A stretch of 7,014 bases of DNA. Origin: Chryseobacterium sp. Its GTDB lineage: Bacteria > Bacteroidota > Bacteroidia > Flavobacteriales > Weeksellaceae. Position 1 is the first letter of the stretch. Every line of letters begins with the position of its first letter. Location of the stretch: NCBI GenBank assembly GCA_003852805.1, contig RDDY01000204.1:1-7014 (forward strand). The letters run 5' to 3'. A model generated the notes under the pieces. The model made no database searches, was not told the DNA's origin, and was given only the letters and a program-made list of their open reading frames with translations. A program made the translations under genes and the position numbers. Of the stretch, positions 1-6,203 are shown one piece after another.

Positions 1-1176
1 ATTACTCTTCACTCTTACGCTGTACTTGCCTGTAGTCTTCGCTGTGTACGTATTGCTACTTCCCGTTTGCACAATGTCATCACTCTCATTTATCCAACTG
101 TAGGTTACATTTTGCATGGCCGGTGCACTCAATACGGCAGGGTCGCCGCAAGCTGCGCGGCTTATCGTTATGATAGGTTTCTCCAGGTATTTGAAAATCA
201 GTTCACCGCTCGATGCCGTGGTGCCGTCGGAGTAGCTGATAATCGCTTTGATCTTATTATTATTGACCGGTGTGTAATCGAATGTTTCGCCGGTGCCTGC
301 CTCTACACCATTAACGTACCATTTTGTGGTGCTGCTCAGTGTTCCATTCGGTGTGAATTGCCACGCTTCATTTTGATCGGAACTGGTAATTACCCAGTTC
401 TCGTTATTTCTTCGGTCACCGGTCACTGCGTTTTCACCATTTTCATTTTGGATCCCCGTAATCGCCCTGCTAAGGTTCGGATCGCTTGACTGGCCTTTTT
501 CATTGGTAAATAAGGTAATGACGTTCGTGCCTTCGTCCAAAACGAACTGCATTTCATTAAATTTGGCGCCATCCTGCTGTGGAATACGCCTGAAGGAGAC
601 AACAAATCTGCGATTTGGTGCGTTACCGATAGTCTTATAAAATATAGGCAGAGTTTCAGACGCACTTCTGCTCGTTCTTAGATCATTGAAGGCGTTGAAT
701 ATCTGCGCTGTAGGGTATTCGGCAGAGTTTCCAACCTTAAGCCGGTTATATGCCTTGTTTGGCAACGGCAACTTTAAATATATATCCTTATAGATATCGT
801 TGAATAGTTCATTAAACTCAGGATAAGTACCGAACAGCAACCTACCGTTCGACCCCACCACCACGCTGTTATAGTTTTTATTGTAGAAACTGAATGTAAA
901 CGGCAGCGGAATCGCACGGCTGAATTGATTGTCGGTCTGACCAAGGAATTCAACCGGGGTACCATCATAACCGAGTTGGGCGATAGCGACATTTTTTGCG
1001 ACGTAATCACTTGTATTGGTCTTGGCCGCCTCAGCCCGAAGCTTTATACTGCCGCCACAGAAGTAGACATCTCCGCTCAAAGTTTTATTGTTCGCTACAT
1101 TGACAATCGGCACCTGTTGTGCTCGCGCCATAAACAGCAAGGAAGAACAGATCAGCAAAAACAGAAGTTTTCTCAT
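1..1176 (-). CDS. N-terminal part of a large secreted Ig-like-repeat surface protein (partial, 3' end outside window)
   Basis: An open frame of 392 codons runs from ATG at 1176-1174 to the left edge without a stop, so the C-terminus is missing. Residues 1-19 form a signal peptide (basic MRK, then a Leu/Ile/Phe-rich core, then ARA before QQ). Residues about 30-280 look like the beta-sandwich module common in Bacteroidota secreted proteins: a 'LPFTFSFYNKNYNSVVVGSNG' type segment near residues 90-110, then a 'RRFVVSFRRIP' strand, 'ITGIQNENG' and 'NEAWQFTPNG'. Residues about 281-332 and 333-392 look like consecutive Ig/PKD-like domains (KWYVNG; TYSWINESD; GKYSVRVKS). This layout is typical of gliding-motility-associated or adhesin-like T9SS substrates, but the C-terminal sorting domain that would confirm export by T9SS lies outside the window. 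It is divergent from the permease operon. The exact function (adhesin, motility or matrix protein) is unknown. Confidence 0.85.
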   Translation of the reverse strand, partial: MRKLLFLLICSSLLFMARAQQVPIVNVANNKTLSGDVYFCGGSIKLRAEAAKTNTSDYVAKNVAIAQLGYDGTPVEFLGQTDNQFSRAIPLPFTFSFYNKNYNSVVVGSNGRLLFGTYPEFNELFNDIYKDIYLKLPLPNKAYNRLKVGNSAEYPTAQIFNAFNDLRTSRSASETLPIFYKTIGNAPNRRFVVSFRRIPQQDGAKFNEMQFVLDEGTNVITLFTNEKGQSSDPNLSRAITGIQNENGENAVTGDRRNNENWVITSSDQNEAWQFTPNGTLSSTTKWYVNGVEAGTGETFDYTPVNNNKIKAIISYSDGTTASSGELIFKYLEKPIITISRAACGDPAVLSAPAMQNVTYSWINESDDIVQTGSSNTYTAKTTGKYSVRVKSN

Positions 1177-1266
1177 AGCGTAAAATTGCAAAAAATATCG
1201 CGATCGGTTTGCGGCTCCATTATTTTATTATTTTTCTTTTACATTTGTTTCTTTCAAAAAATCAGA
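1177..1266. other. AT-rich divergent intergenic region
   Basis: These 90 bases separate the start of the leftward secreted-protein gene from the start of the rightward permease operon, so promoters for both should lie here. The right half is nearly all A/T on the plus strand. The rightward direction has a good TAnnTTTG box at 1240-1247. The leftward direction has only a near match (TA, then three bases, then TTTG, at 1197-1189), one base longer than the consensus. An 8-bp perfect palindrome, ATCGCGAT, sits at 1197-1204 and overlaps CGATCG at 1201-1206. No Shine-Dalgarno sequence precedes either start, as is common in Bacteroidota. Confidence 0.6.
1240..1247 (+). promoter_or_regulatory. Candidate -7 box of the permease operon promoter
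   Basis: TACATTTG matches the Bacteroidota primary sigma factor -7 consensus TAnnTTTG exactly and lies 19 nt upstream of the permease ATG. A TTTG resembling the -33 element occurs at 1208-1211, but the 28-base gap is longer than the usual gap of about 19-21, so the -33 part is weak. The predicted 5' leader would be only about 10-15 nt. The region is T-rich, so a chance match is possible. Confidence 0.35.
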
Positions 1267-2943
1267 ATGAATAAACTCTTCCGACGGAAACACTACGCCG
1301 ACGCCAAACCGGGACAGCTGAAACGCGTCTTGGGTACTTGGGACATTGTCTTCTTTGGAATTGCCGCCATCATAGGTGCCGGCAGTTTCAGCAGTCTTGG
1401 CGAAGCGGTTTTCCGAGGAGGTCCCGGCGTTATCGTTCTCTATATGATCTGCGGTTTTGCCTGTTGCTTCACCGCGCTTTGCTATGCCGAATTTGCCAGT
1501 AGAATACCCACCGCAGGCAGCGCTTATACCTATGCTTATGCGTCCTTTGGTGAAGTGATCGCGTGGATCATCGGCTGGGCGCTGATCATGGAATACAGTT
1601 TCGGCAACATTTATGTGGCATTTTCTTGGTCCGATTATTTTACCAGTTTCTTGGGACGGCTCGGTATCCACATTCCCGATTATCTGAGCGTAAGCTATAT
1701 GGAGGCGAAAAAGGCTGTGCTGAACAACTCCATTAATAGTCGCCTTGTAAATGCTTGGCATACAGCGCCTATAATCGGTTCACTTAGAATTATTGTGAAT
1801 ATTCCCGCCTTGCTTATCAATCTGTTTATCACATGGTTGGTTTACCAAGGCATCCGCGAAAGCAAGAATTTCAACAATTTTTTTGTACTGTTAAAGCTGT
1901 TTGTCATTCTTTTGGTCATTGCTGTGGGGGTGGCGTATGTGAACACGGACAACTGGTTTCCGCCGTCGGCAACCACAGGCGAACCCACACTGATGCCCAC
2001 GGGATTTGCGGGCGTAATGTCTGCCGTCAGCGGTGTGTTCTTTGCATACATCGGGTTCGACGCGCTCAGTGTTTTATCTGAGGAGACCAAAAATCCGCAG
2101 CGAGATTTGCCCAGAGGCATGCTGATAGCGCTTGCACTTTGTACCGTTATTTATATTTTCCTAACGCTGGTGCTGACAGGCATGGTAGATTACCGGCGTT
2201 TTGACGGCGTTGGAGATCCGCTGTCTTTCATATTCGAGAAGTCAAACGCTAATATCGCTTGGATGGAATTTGTGGTCTCGTTGGCCGCCATTGTTGCCAT
2301 TACCACCGTTCTGCTCGTTTTCCAAATGGGCCAACCGAGAATTTGGATGGCAATGAGCCGCGACGGTCTTCTCCCCAAAAAGTTTCAAAAGGTGCATCCG
2401 CAGCGCCGCACTCCGTCGTTTGCGACAATTGTTACGGGGATTGTCGTCGGTGTACCGATTTTGTTTACCGACAAATCATTCATTCTCGATTTTACGAGCA
2501 TCGGCACCATCTTCGCCTTCGTCCTCGTGTGCGGCGGCGTATTGATGTTGCCTCGAAAGGAGAAAATCAAAGGAAGATTTCATCTGCCGTATTTCAACGG
2601 AAAATATTCATTCCCGATTCTCTTTATCGGCGGGCTGACGTTCTTTCTTTTTTGGCAACCCGAATTCTTCCAAAATCTGATGGATTGGTCGGATCCGAAC
2701 GAAGGCGAGTTCCGTACGGCGATTTTCTTTTTTATCGTGATATCGCTTATTCTATGCGTGTTGGCTTTCATTAAGAATCTCTCGCTGATTCCGCTAATCG
2801 GTCTCACTTCCTGCCTTTATCTGCTGACAGGGATGAGCCATGAAAATTGGTTTTGGTTCGGTTTGTGGCTGGTAATCGGGCTGGTGATTTATTTTGCTTA
2901 CGGCTACCGAAAAAGTAAATTGAACAAATCTGTGGTGGAATGA
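1267..2943 (+). CDS. APC-superfamily amino acid permease (cationic amino acid transporter-like)
   Basis: This 558-residue inner-membrane protein belongs to the amino acid-polyamine-organocation superfamily and probably imports amino acids by proton or ion coupling; the substrate cannot be read from sequence. TM1 (about 28-47) carries the unwound substrate-binding signature 'GIAAIIGAGSF'. Residues 259-285 hold the CAT-like block 'FAYIGFDALSVLSEETKNPQ' followed by RDLPRG. About 12-14 hydrophobic segments follow to residue 546. A soluble loop at about 120-170 between early helices is longer than in simple CAT-type bacterial permeases. The frame is open upstream to 925, but I chose ATG 1267 because the family N-terminus (MNKLFRRKHYADAKPGQLKR) begins there, the -7 box lies just upstream, and the extra 114 codons would read antisense through the neighbouring secreted-protein gene. 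It is the first gene of a four-gene operon and its stop overlaps the next start (ATGA). Confidence 0.93.
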   Translation: MNKLFRRKHYADAKPGQLKRVLGTWDIVFFGIAAIIGAGSFSSLGEAVFRGGPGVIVLYMICGFACCFTALCYAEFASRIPTAGSAYTYAYASFGEVIAWIIGWALIMEYSFGNIYVAFSWSDYFTSFLGRLGIHIPDYLSVSYMEAKKAVLNNSINSRLVNAWHTAPIIGSLRIIVNIPALLINLFITWLVYQGIRESKNFNNFFVLLKLFVILLVIAVGVAYVNTDNWFPPSATTGEPTLMPTGFAGVMSAVSGVFFAYIGFDALSVLSEETKNPQRDLPRGMLIALALCTVIYIFLTLVLTGMVDYRRFDGVGDPLSFIFEKSNANIAWMEFVVSLAAIVAITTVLLVFQMGQPRIWMAMSRDGLLPKKFQKVHPQRRTPSFATIVTGIVVGVPILFTDKSFILDFTSIGTIFAFVLVCGGVLMLPRKEKIKGRFHLPYFNGKYSFPILFIGGLTFFLFWQPEFFQNLMDWSDPNEGEFRTAIFFFIVISLILCVLAFIKNLSLIPLIGLTSCLYLLTGMSHENWFWFGLWLVIGLVIYFAYGYRKSKLNKSVVE

Positions 2944-3347
2944 TCGGCGACTTCAGCTATAAATTTATGGACGAAGACGATTGCAGCGTTTTTGTACGTG
3001 GACGGAAAATTGATCTCTCATCGATTGATATTGCCGAGTACTCTGAGCGCGTGGAGATCGTTTATCATTTCCGAGGCGATGCCGCAACCCGCCTGCCCGA
3101 TGAAGAAACCTTGACATTGGTCGACCAAATGGAGCAAGCGATTACCGAGCATTTGGGCAAAAACGATTTCTTGGTTCTGTCGTTTACGGGAAACAACCGT
3201 CGGATGCTTTGTCTGTACACAAGTGATGTATCGGAATGCATCGATGCCGTAAATCGCGCCGTACCTGCCGATGTGCCGTTGGAAATTATCCACGATACCG
3301 ACGGCGAATGGCACTTTTACCGCAACTTCAACGAAGCCGCACAGTAA
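2940..3347 (+). CDS. Small DUF695-like protein
   Basis: This acidic, apparently cytoplasmic protein has 135 residues and no signal peptide or membrane segment. It resembles the DUF695 family: a beta strand 'RVEIVYHF' (37-44), then 'LPDEETLTLVDQMEQAITEH' as a helix (52-71), 'LSFTGNNRRMLCLY' (80-93) with the TGN-R pattern, and the C-terminal 'GEWHFYRNF' (122-130) matching the W-x-F-Y ending typical of the family. DUF695 has no established function, and the assignment is from memory of the family pattern rather than a search. The ATG overlaps the permease TGA by four bases (ATGA), which suggests translational coupling. The next gene starts three bases after its stop. The sequence gives no basis for a catalytic role; an accessory or regulatory role is only a guess. 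Confidence 0.78.
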   Translation: MIGDFSYKFMDEDDCSVFVRGRKIDLSSIDIAEYSERVEIVYHFRGDAATRLPDEETLTLVDQMEQAITEHLGKNDFLVLSFTGNNRRMLCLYTSDVSECIDAVNRAVPADVPLEIIHDTDGEWHFYRNFNEAAQ

Positions 3348-3350
3348 CCG

Positions 3351-3920
3351 ATGAAGGTGGCCATCATCGACAACTACGACAGTTTCACTTACAATCTCGT
3401 ACAGTTGACTGAGCGCGTCTTGGGCCAACAGATCGATGTTTTTCGAAATAACCTCGCCGATCTCTCAGTTTTGGAAGAGTATGACAAGCTCATTCTGTCG
3501 CCCGGTCCCGGTGTGCCATCCGAGGCCGGCGAACTAATGGCAGTGATCGACAATTATAAATATACCAAGAGTATCTTGGGCGTTTGCTTGGGCCAGCAGG
3601 CATTGGCTGAAGCTTGTGGAGCGCAACTGTTCAATCTGAAACAAATATTTCACGGCGTTGCCACCGACATTGAAATCTGTTCTCGCCAGGCTGTTTTATT
3701 TCGCGATCTGCCCGATAAAATTGCCGTCGGACGATACCACAGCTGGGCAGTAAACAAAGAAAAGTTTCCACAAGAACTACAGATAACCGCCGTCGACGAA
3801 AACGGAATCATCATGGCTTTGCAACACCGTTTTTATGATCTGCACGCCGTTCAATTTCATCCCGAAAGCATTCTGACACCCGACGGCCATCGGATCATCC
3901 AAAACTTTATTTTCAACTGA
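3351..3920 (+). CDS. pabA: Glutamine amidotransferase subunit of aminodeoxychorismate/anthranilate synthase (PabA/TrpG type)
   Basis: This is a 189-residue class I glutamine amidotransferase, the usual length for a stand-alone PabA/TrpG. It hydrolyses glutamine and passes ammonia to a chorismate-binding partner, giving 4-amino-4-deoxychorismate (folate) or anthranilate (tryptophan). Visible motifs are the N-terminal 'IIDNYDSFTYNLVQ' (5-18), the oxyanion loop 'LSPGPG' (49-54), the nucleophile elbow 'GVCLGQQALAE' with Cys79, 'YHSW' (129-132), and the catalytic 'QFHPES' with His170 and Glu172. All triad residues are present, so it should be active. PabA and TrpG cannot be separated by sequence here, and some bacteria use one subunit for both. 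No trp gene and no PabB/TrpE partner is in the window, so the symbol is tentative. It starts 3 nt after the DUF695-like gene and ends 3 nt before the peptidase gene. Confidence 0.93.
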   Translation: MKVAIIDNYDSFTYNLVQLTERVLGQQIDVFRNNLADLSVLEEYDKLILSPGPGVPSEAGELMAVIDNYKYTKSILGVCLGQQALAEACGAQLFNLKQIFHGVATDIEICSRQAVLFRDLPDKIAVGRYHSWAVNKEKFPQELQITAVDENGIIMALQHRFYDLHAVQFHPESILTPDGHRIIQNFIFN

Positions 3921-3923
3921 AAT

Positions 3924-5078
3924 ATGAAAAAACTAATAACCATCTTATCACTTGTTGTTTTCGGCATGACACTGTCTGCACAGAACCGTGTACCTGCGTA
4001 CGCCGAAACAGCAAATAAAGTCTCGCAGCAAAACATTCTGACAACGCTCACCGAGTTTCAGAATTTAGGGGTCAAAAGCACAGGCAGTGTTGCGCAGGCA
4101 AATACGCTGACGTGGCTGAAGGGGAAATACGCCGATTTCGGATACGATGCCGCCGTGATGGTGGAAGATCCGTTTCTGATCGGCAATAAAACTTCCAAAA
4201 ATTTGATCGTTACCAAGACCGGCACTAAATACCCGAACACTTTTGTCATTATCTGCGGCCACTACGATACCATCAACGGCCCCGGCGTAAACGATAACGG
4301 CAGCGGCACTTCTGTAATCCTTGAGGTCGCCCGATTGCTGAAAGACATTCCGACCGAGTATTCCATAAAATTCATACATTTTGCCGGCGAAGAATTGGGT
4401 CTATATGGCAGCGAGCATTACGTTGCCAATGTGGTAAACGGCACATCGCCGAAGATGGATATCAAGCTTGTCTTCAACATAGATGAGGTTGGCGGTGTCA
4501 AAGGAAAAGTCAACAATGTCATTGCCTGCGACCGTGACGAAAGCCCACCGATGCACAACAACGCGGCGTCGGCGCAAGTAACGCAAGAACTGATGAGCTA
4601 CGTGGGCTTTTATTCTCCGTTGCAGACAAAAGCATCCAAAGCTTACGCTTCCGACTATATGCCGTTTCAGGCCAACGGCGAAGTTATTACAGGTTTCTAC
4701 GAGGCAAATGAAAGCCCGTATCCGCACACGGCTAACGATGTGTTGAGCAATATGGATCCTGTTTATGTTTATAATATTGCCAAGGCCGCCACAGGAGCCA
4801 TGCAACATTTTGCTGCCGCAGACGCTTGTGCCATGGCAACTGCCGAGACACACAAGAAGACTCCGCAACTTCTTTACGACAAACAGAGCAGAACCTTAAA
4901 AGTATTGTCCGATTCGTCGGATTATCATTTAACCTTGACCGATTCGGTTGGCCGAAAGGTTTTGGAGAGCAACGGCGGAGCAGAAAGAATCGATGCGCGG
5001 AATCTTGCCAGCGGCGTCTACTTTGTCCAAATCGATACAGGCAACGAATCCTACCGCAGCAAGGTGATCGTCAATTAA
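3924..5078 (+). CDS. Secreted M28-family zinc aminopeptidase with T9SS-type C-terminal sorting domain
   Basis: This 384-residue preprotein should be secreted or surface-attached and release amino acids from peptide N-termini. Residues 1-19 are a signal peptide (MKK, hydrophobic core, LSA before Q20). The M28 metal site is complete: His113 and Asp115 in 'CGHYDT', Asp124 in 'GVNDNGSGTS', Glu156 (general base) and Glu157 (ligand) in 'FAGEELGLYG', Asp188 in 'NIDEVGG', and His268 in 'YPHTANDVL'. The tail (about 313-384) ends with 'LASGVYFVQIDTGNESYRSK' and VIVN, which fits the type A T9SS C-terminal signal (L-x-x-G-x-Y-x-v-x-i ... K-x-x-v). Export would therefore be Sec across the inner membrane and T9SS across the outer membrane, with tail cleavage; this is family knowledge, and no T9SS genes are in the window. 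Substrate preference is unknown. It is the last gene of the operon, followed directly by a terminator. Confidence 0.93.
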   Translation: MKKLITILSLVVFGMTLSAQNRVPAYAETANKVSQQNILTTLTEFQNLGVKSTGSVAQANTLTWLKGKYADFGYDAAVMVEDPFLIGNKTSKNLIVTKTGTKYPNTFVIICGHYDTINGPGVNDNGSGTSVILEVARLLKDIPTEYSIKFIHFAGEELGLYGSEHYVANVVNGTSPKMDIKLVFNIDEVGGVKGKVNNVIACDRDESPPMHNNAASAQVTQELMSYVGFYSPLQTKASKAYASDYMPFQANGEVITGFYEANESPYPHTANDVLSNMDPVYVYNIAKAATGAMQHFAAADACAMATAETHKKTPQLLYDKQSRTLKVLSDSSDYHLTLTDSVGRKVLESNGGAERIDARNLASGVYFVQIDTGNESYRSKVIVN

Positions 5079-6188
5079 TCAACGGCCGGCTATCTTGCCG
5101 GCTTTTTCATAAACAGCCATCAAAGACCGGGCAATCCGTTCATCGGTAAACTTTTGAACGAAGGCTGAGGACAATTGTGCCCGACGCTCGCGCTCGGCGG
5201 GATTTTCCCAAAGAAATTTTATCTTGGCCGAAAGGTCGGCGACATTTTCGGGATCGACATACAAACTGTGCGGGCCGCCCGCTTCGGGCAAACTGCTGCG
5301 GTTGGAAGTAATGGTAGCGGTACCGCTGAAAAGCGCCTCGATTACCGGAATACCGAAGCCTTCAAAAAAGCTTGGATAAACGAACACATCCGCCAAGCGG
5401 TAAAGGGCGGCCAGTTCGGTCATCGATACATTTTGCAAGAAAAGCACTCTGTGCTGCATTTTGTGTCTTCCCAAAAAGCGATGCACCCGTTGCGCGTATT
5501 TTGTTTCTCGGCCTACCACCACCAGCGGAATCTCTGTATCGGCAATTGCACGGACAACCGACAACAGATTCTTACGTTCTTCCACAGTCCCCACGCTTAA
5601 AATAAAGCGCTCGGGGAGATTATGTTTGATAGCAATTTTGTTGAGTTCCTCCCTTGCGATCTCCGATTTAAAGGCGGGATGGCAACCTTGGTAAACAACC
5701 TGTATCTTGGATTCGGAAACTTTTAAAAAGTGAACGATATCTTTCTTCGTTTGCTCGCTGATGGCGATAACGACATCGGCAGAATAAGCAGCCGCCTTGA
5801 ATTTTCGGTAATGTGTGACACGATCGAACCAAGAATAATACCGCGGATAACGTAAGAAAATAAGATCGTGAATGGTAACGATTTTCACAATCGGTCTTGC
5901 GTTCCAGCGCACCGGCAATTCGCCCGACAAGCCATGAAAGATGGCGGCACTTTCATGCTGCGCAATTTTACCCGCCTTCCACTGTCTGGCAAATTTCCCG
6001 GCAACAGGAACAAACGAAACCGATGGCAATTTCAACAGATCGTGGCCGCGGTTGCTTTCCCGTTGCGCTAAGAGCAAATATTTATTGTCGGGGTAAAACT
6101 CCGCCAAGATTCTCACCAGGTCTCGGGAGTAATTGCCGAGACCCGACGAGTTGTGAAAGAAACGCTTCGCGTCAAAAGCTATGTTCAC
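5079..6188 (-). CDS. GT4-type (GT-B fold) glycosyltransferase
   Basis: This 369-residue cytoplasmic or membrane-associated enzyme should transfer a sugar from a nucleotide-sugar donor. The N-terminal acceptor domain begins 'MNIAFDAKRFFHNSSGLGNY' (1-20), with the glycine-containing loop typical of family 4, and has 'TIHDLIFLRYP' (105-115) and 'VVIAISEQTKKDI' (139-151). The donor domain has 'ILSVGTVEERKNL' (196-208) and the nucleotide-sugar site 'FEGFGIPVIEALFSGT' (275-290), with the E-x7-E pair at Glu276 and Glu284. The start is GTG at 6188-6186: the frame upstream closes at the dapD TAA (6206-6204), there is no nearby ATG, and the GTG gives the family-typical N-terminus. It follows dapD by 15 nt and is probably co-transcribed. 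The acceptor (LPS/O-antigen, capsule, exopolysaccharide or glycoprotein) cannot be assigned. Its stop codon abuts the stop of the convergent peptidase gene with no spacer. Confidence 0.92.
   Translation of the reverse strand: MNIAFDAKRFFHNSSGLGNYSRDLVRILAEFYPDNKYLLLAQRESNRGHDLLKLPSVSFVPVAGKFARQWKAGKIAQHESAAIFHGLSGELPVRWNARPIVKIVTIHDLIFLRYPRYYSWFDRVTHYRKFKAAAYSADVVIAISEQTKKDIVHFLKVSESKIQVVYQGCHPAFKSEIAREELNKIAIKHNLPERFILSVGTVEERKNLLSVVRAIADTEIPLVVVGRETKYAQRVHRFLGRHKMQHRVLFLQNVSMTELAALYRLADVFVYPSFFEGFGIPVIEALFSGTATITSNRSSLPEAGGPHSLYVDPENVADLSAKIKFLWENPAERERRAQLSSAFVQKFTDERIARSLMAVYEKAGKIAGR
5085..5107 (+). terminator. Rho-independent terminator of the permease-peptidase operon
   Basis: GCCGGC (5085-5090), loop TATCTT (5091-5096), GCCGGC (5097-5102), then TTTTT (5103-5107). 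The perfect six-pair all-G/C stem can be extended by one G-U pair. It begins six bases after the peptidase stop codon. The whole element lies inside the last codons of the convergent glycosyltransferase gene, where it encodes the C-terminal Ala-Gly-Lys-Ile-Ala-Gly. On the minus strand the same hairpin has no following T-run, so it should work in one direction only. Confidence 0.85.
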
Positions 6189-6192
6189 TGTG

Positions 6193-6203
6193 CGGGTTGC
6201 CCG
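6193..6203 (-). repeat. Short inverted repeat in the dapD-glycosyltransferase gap
   Basis: CGGG-TTG-CCCG (plus-strand reading) fills most of the 15-nt gap between the dapD stop and the GTG start of the glycosyltransferase. The four-pair G/C stem has a three-base loop and ends four bases before the GTG. It has no T-run, so it is not a terminator. It could slow translation initiation at the downstream GTG, but an inverted repeat this short can occur by chance. Confidence 0.4.

Noticed and set aside
67..489. 140-codon plus-strand open frame
   Set aside because: It is antisense to the secreted Ig-like protein, which has a signal peptide and a 392-codon open frame; this frame has no domain.
925..1266. 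N-terminal extension of the permease frame by 114 codons
   Set aside because: It reads antisense through the signal peptide and first domain of the well-supported leftward secreted-protein gene and passes the promoter region; family similarity begins at the ATG at 1267.
1228..1761. 177-codon minus-strand open frame
   Set aside because: It is antisense to the permease 5' half, has no recognisable domain, and disagrees with the strong family match on the other strand.
4401..4868. 155-codon minus-strand open frame
   Set aside because: It is antisense to the metal-binding core of the M28 peptidase and shows no family features.
6193..6203. Terminator between dapD and the glycosyltransferase
   Set aside because: The inverted repeat has only four base pairs and no T-run, and the 15-nt gap favours co-transcription.
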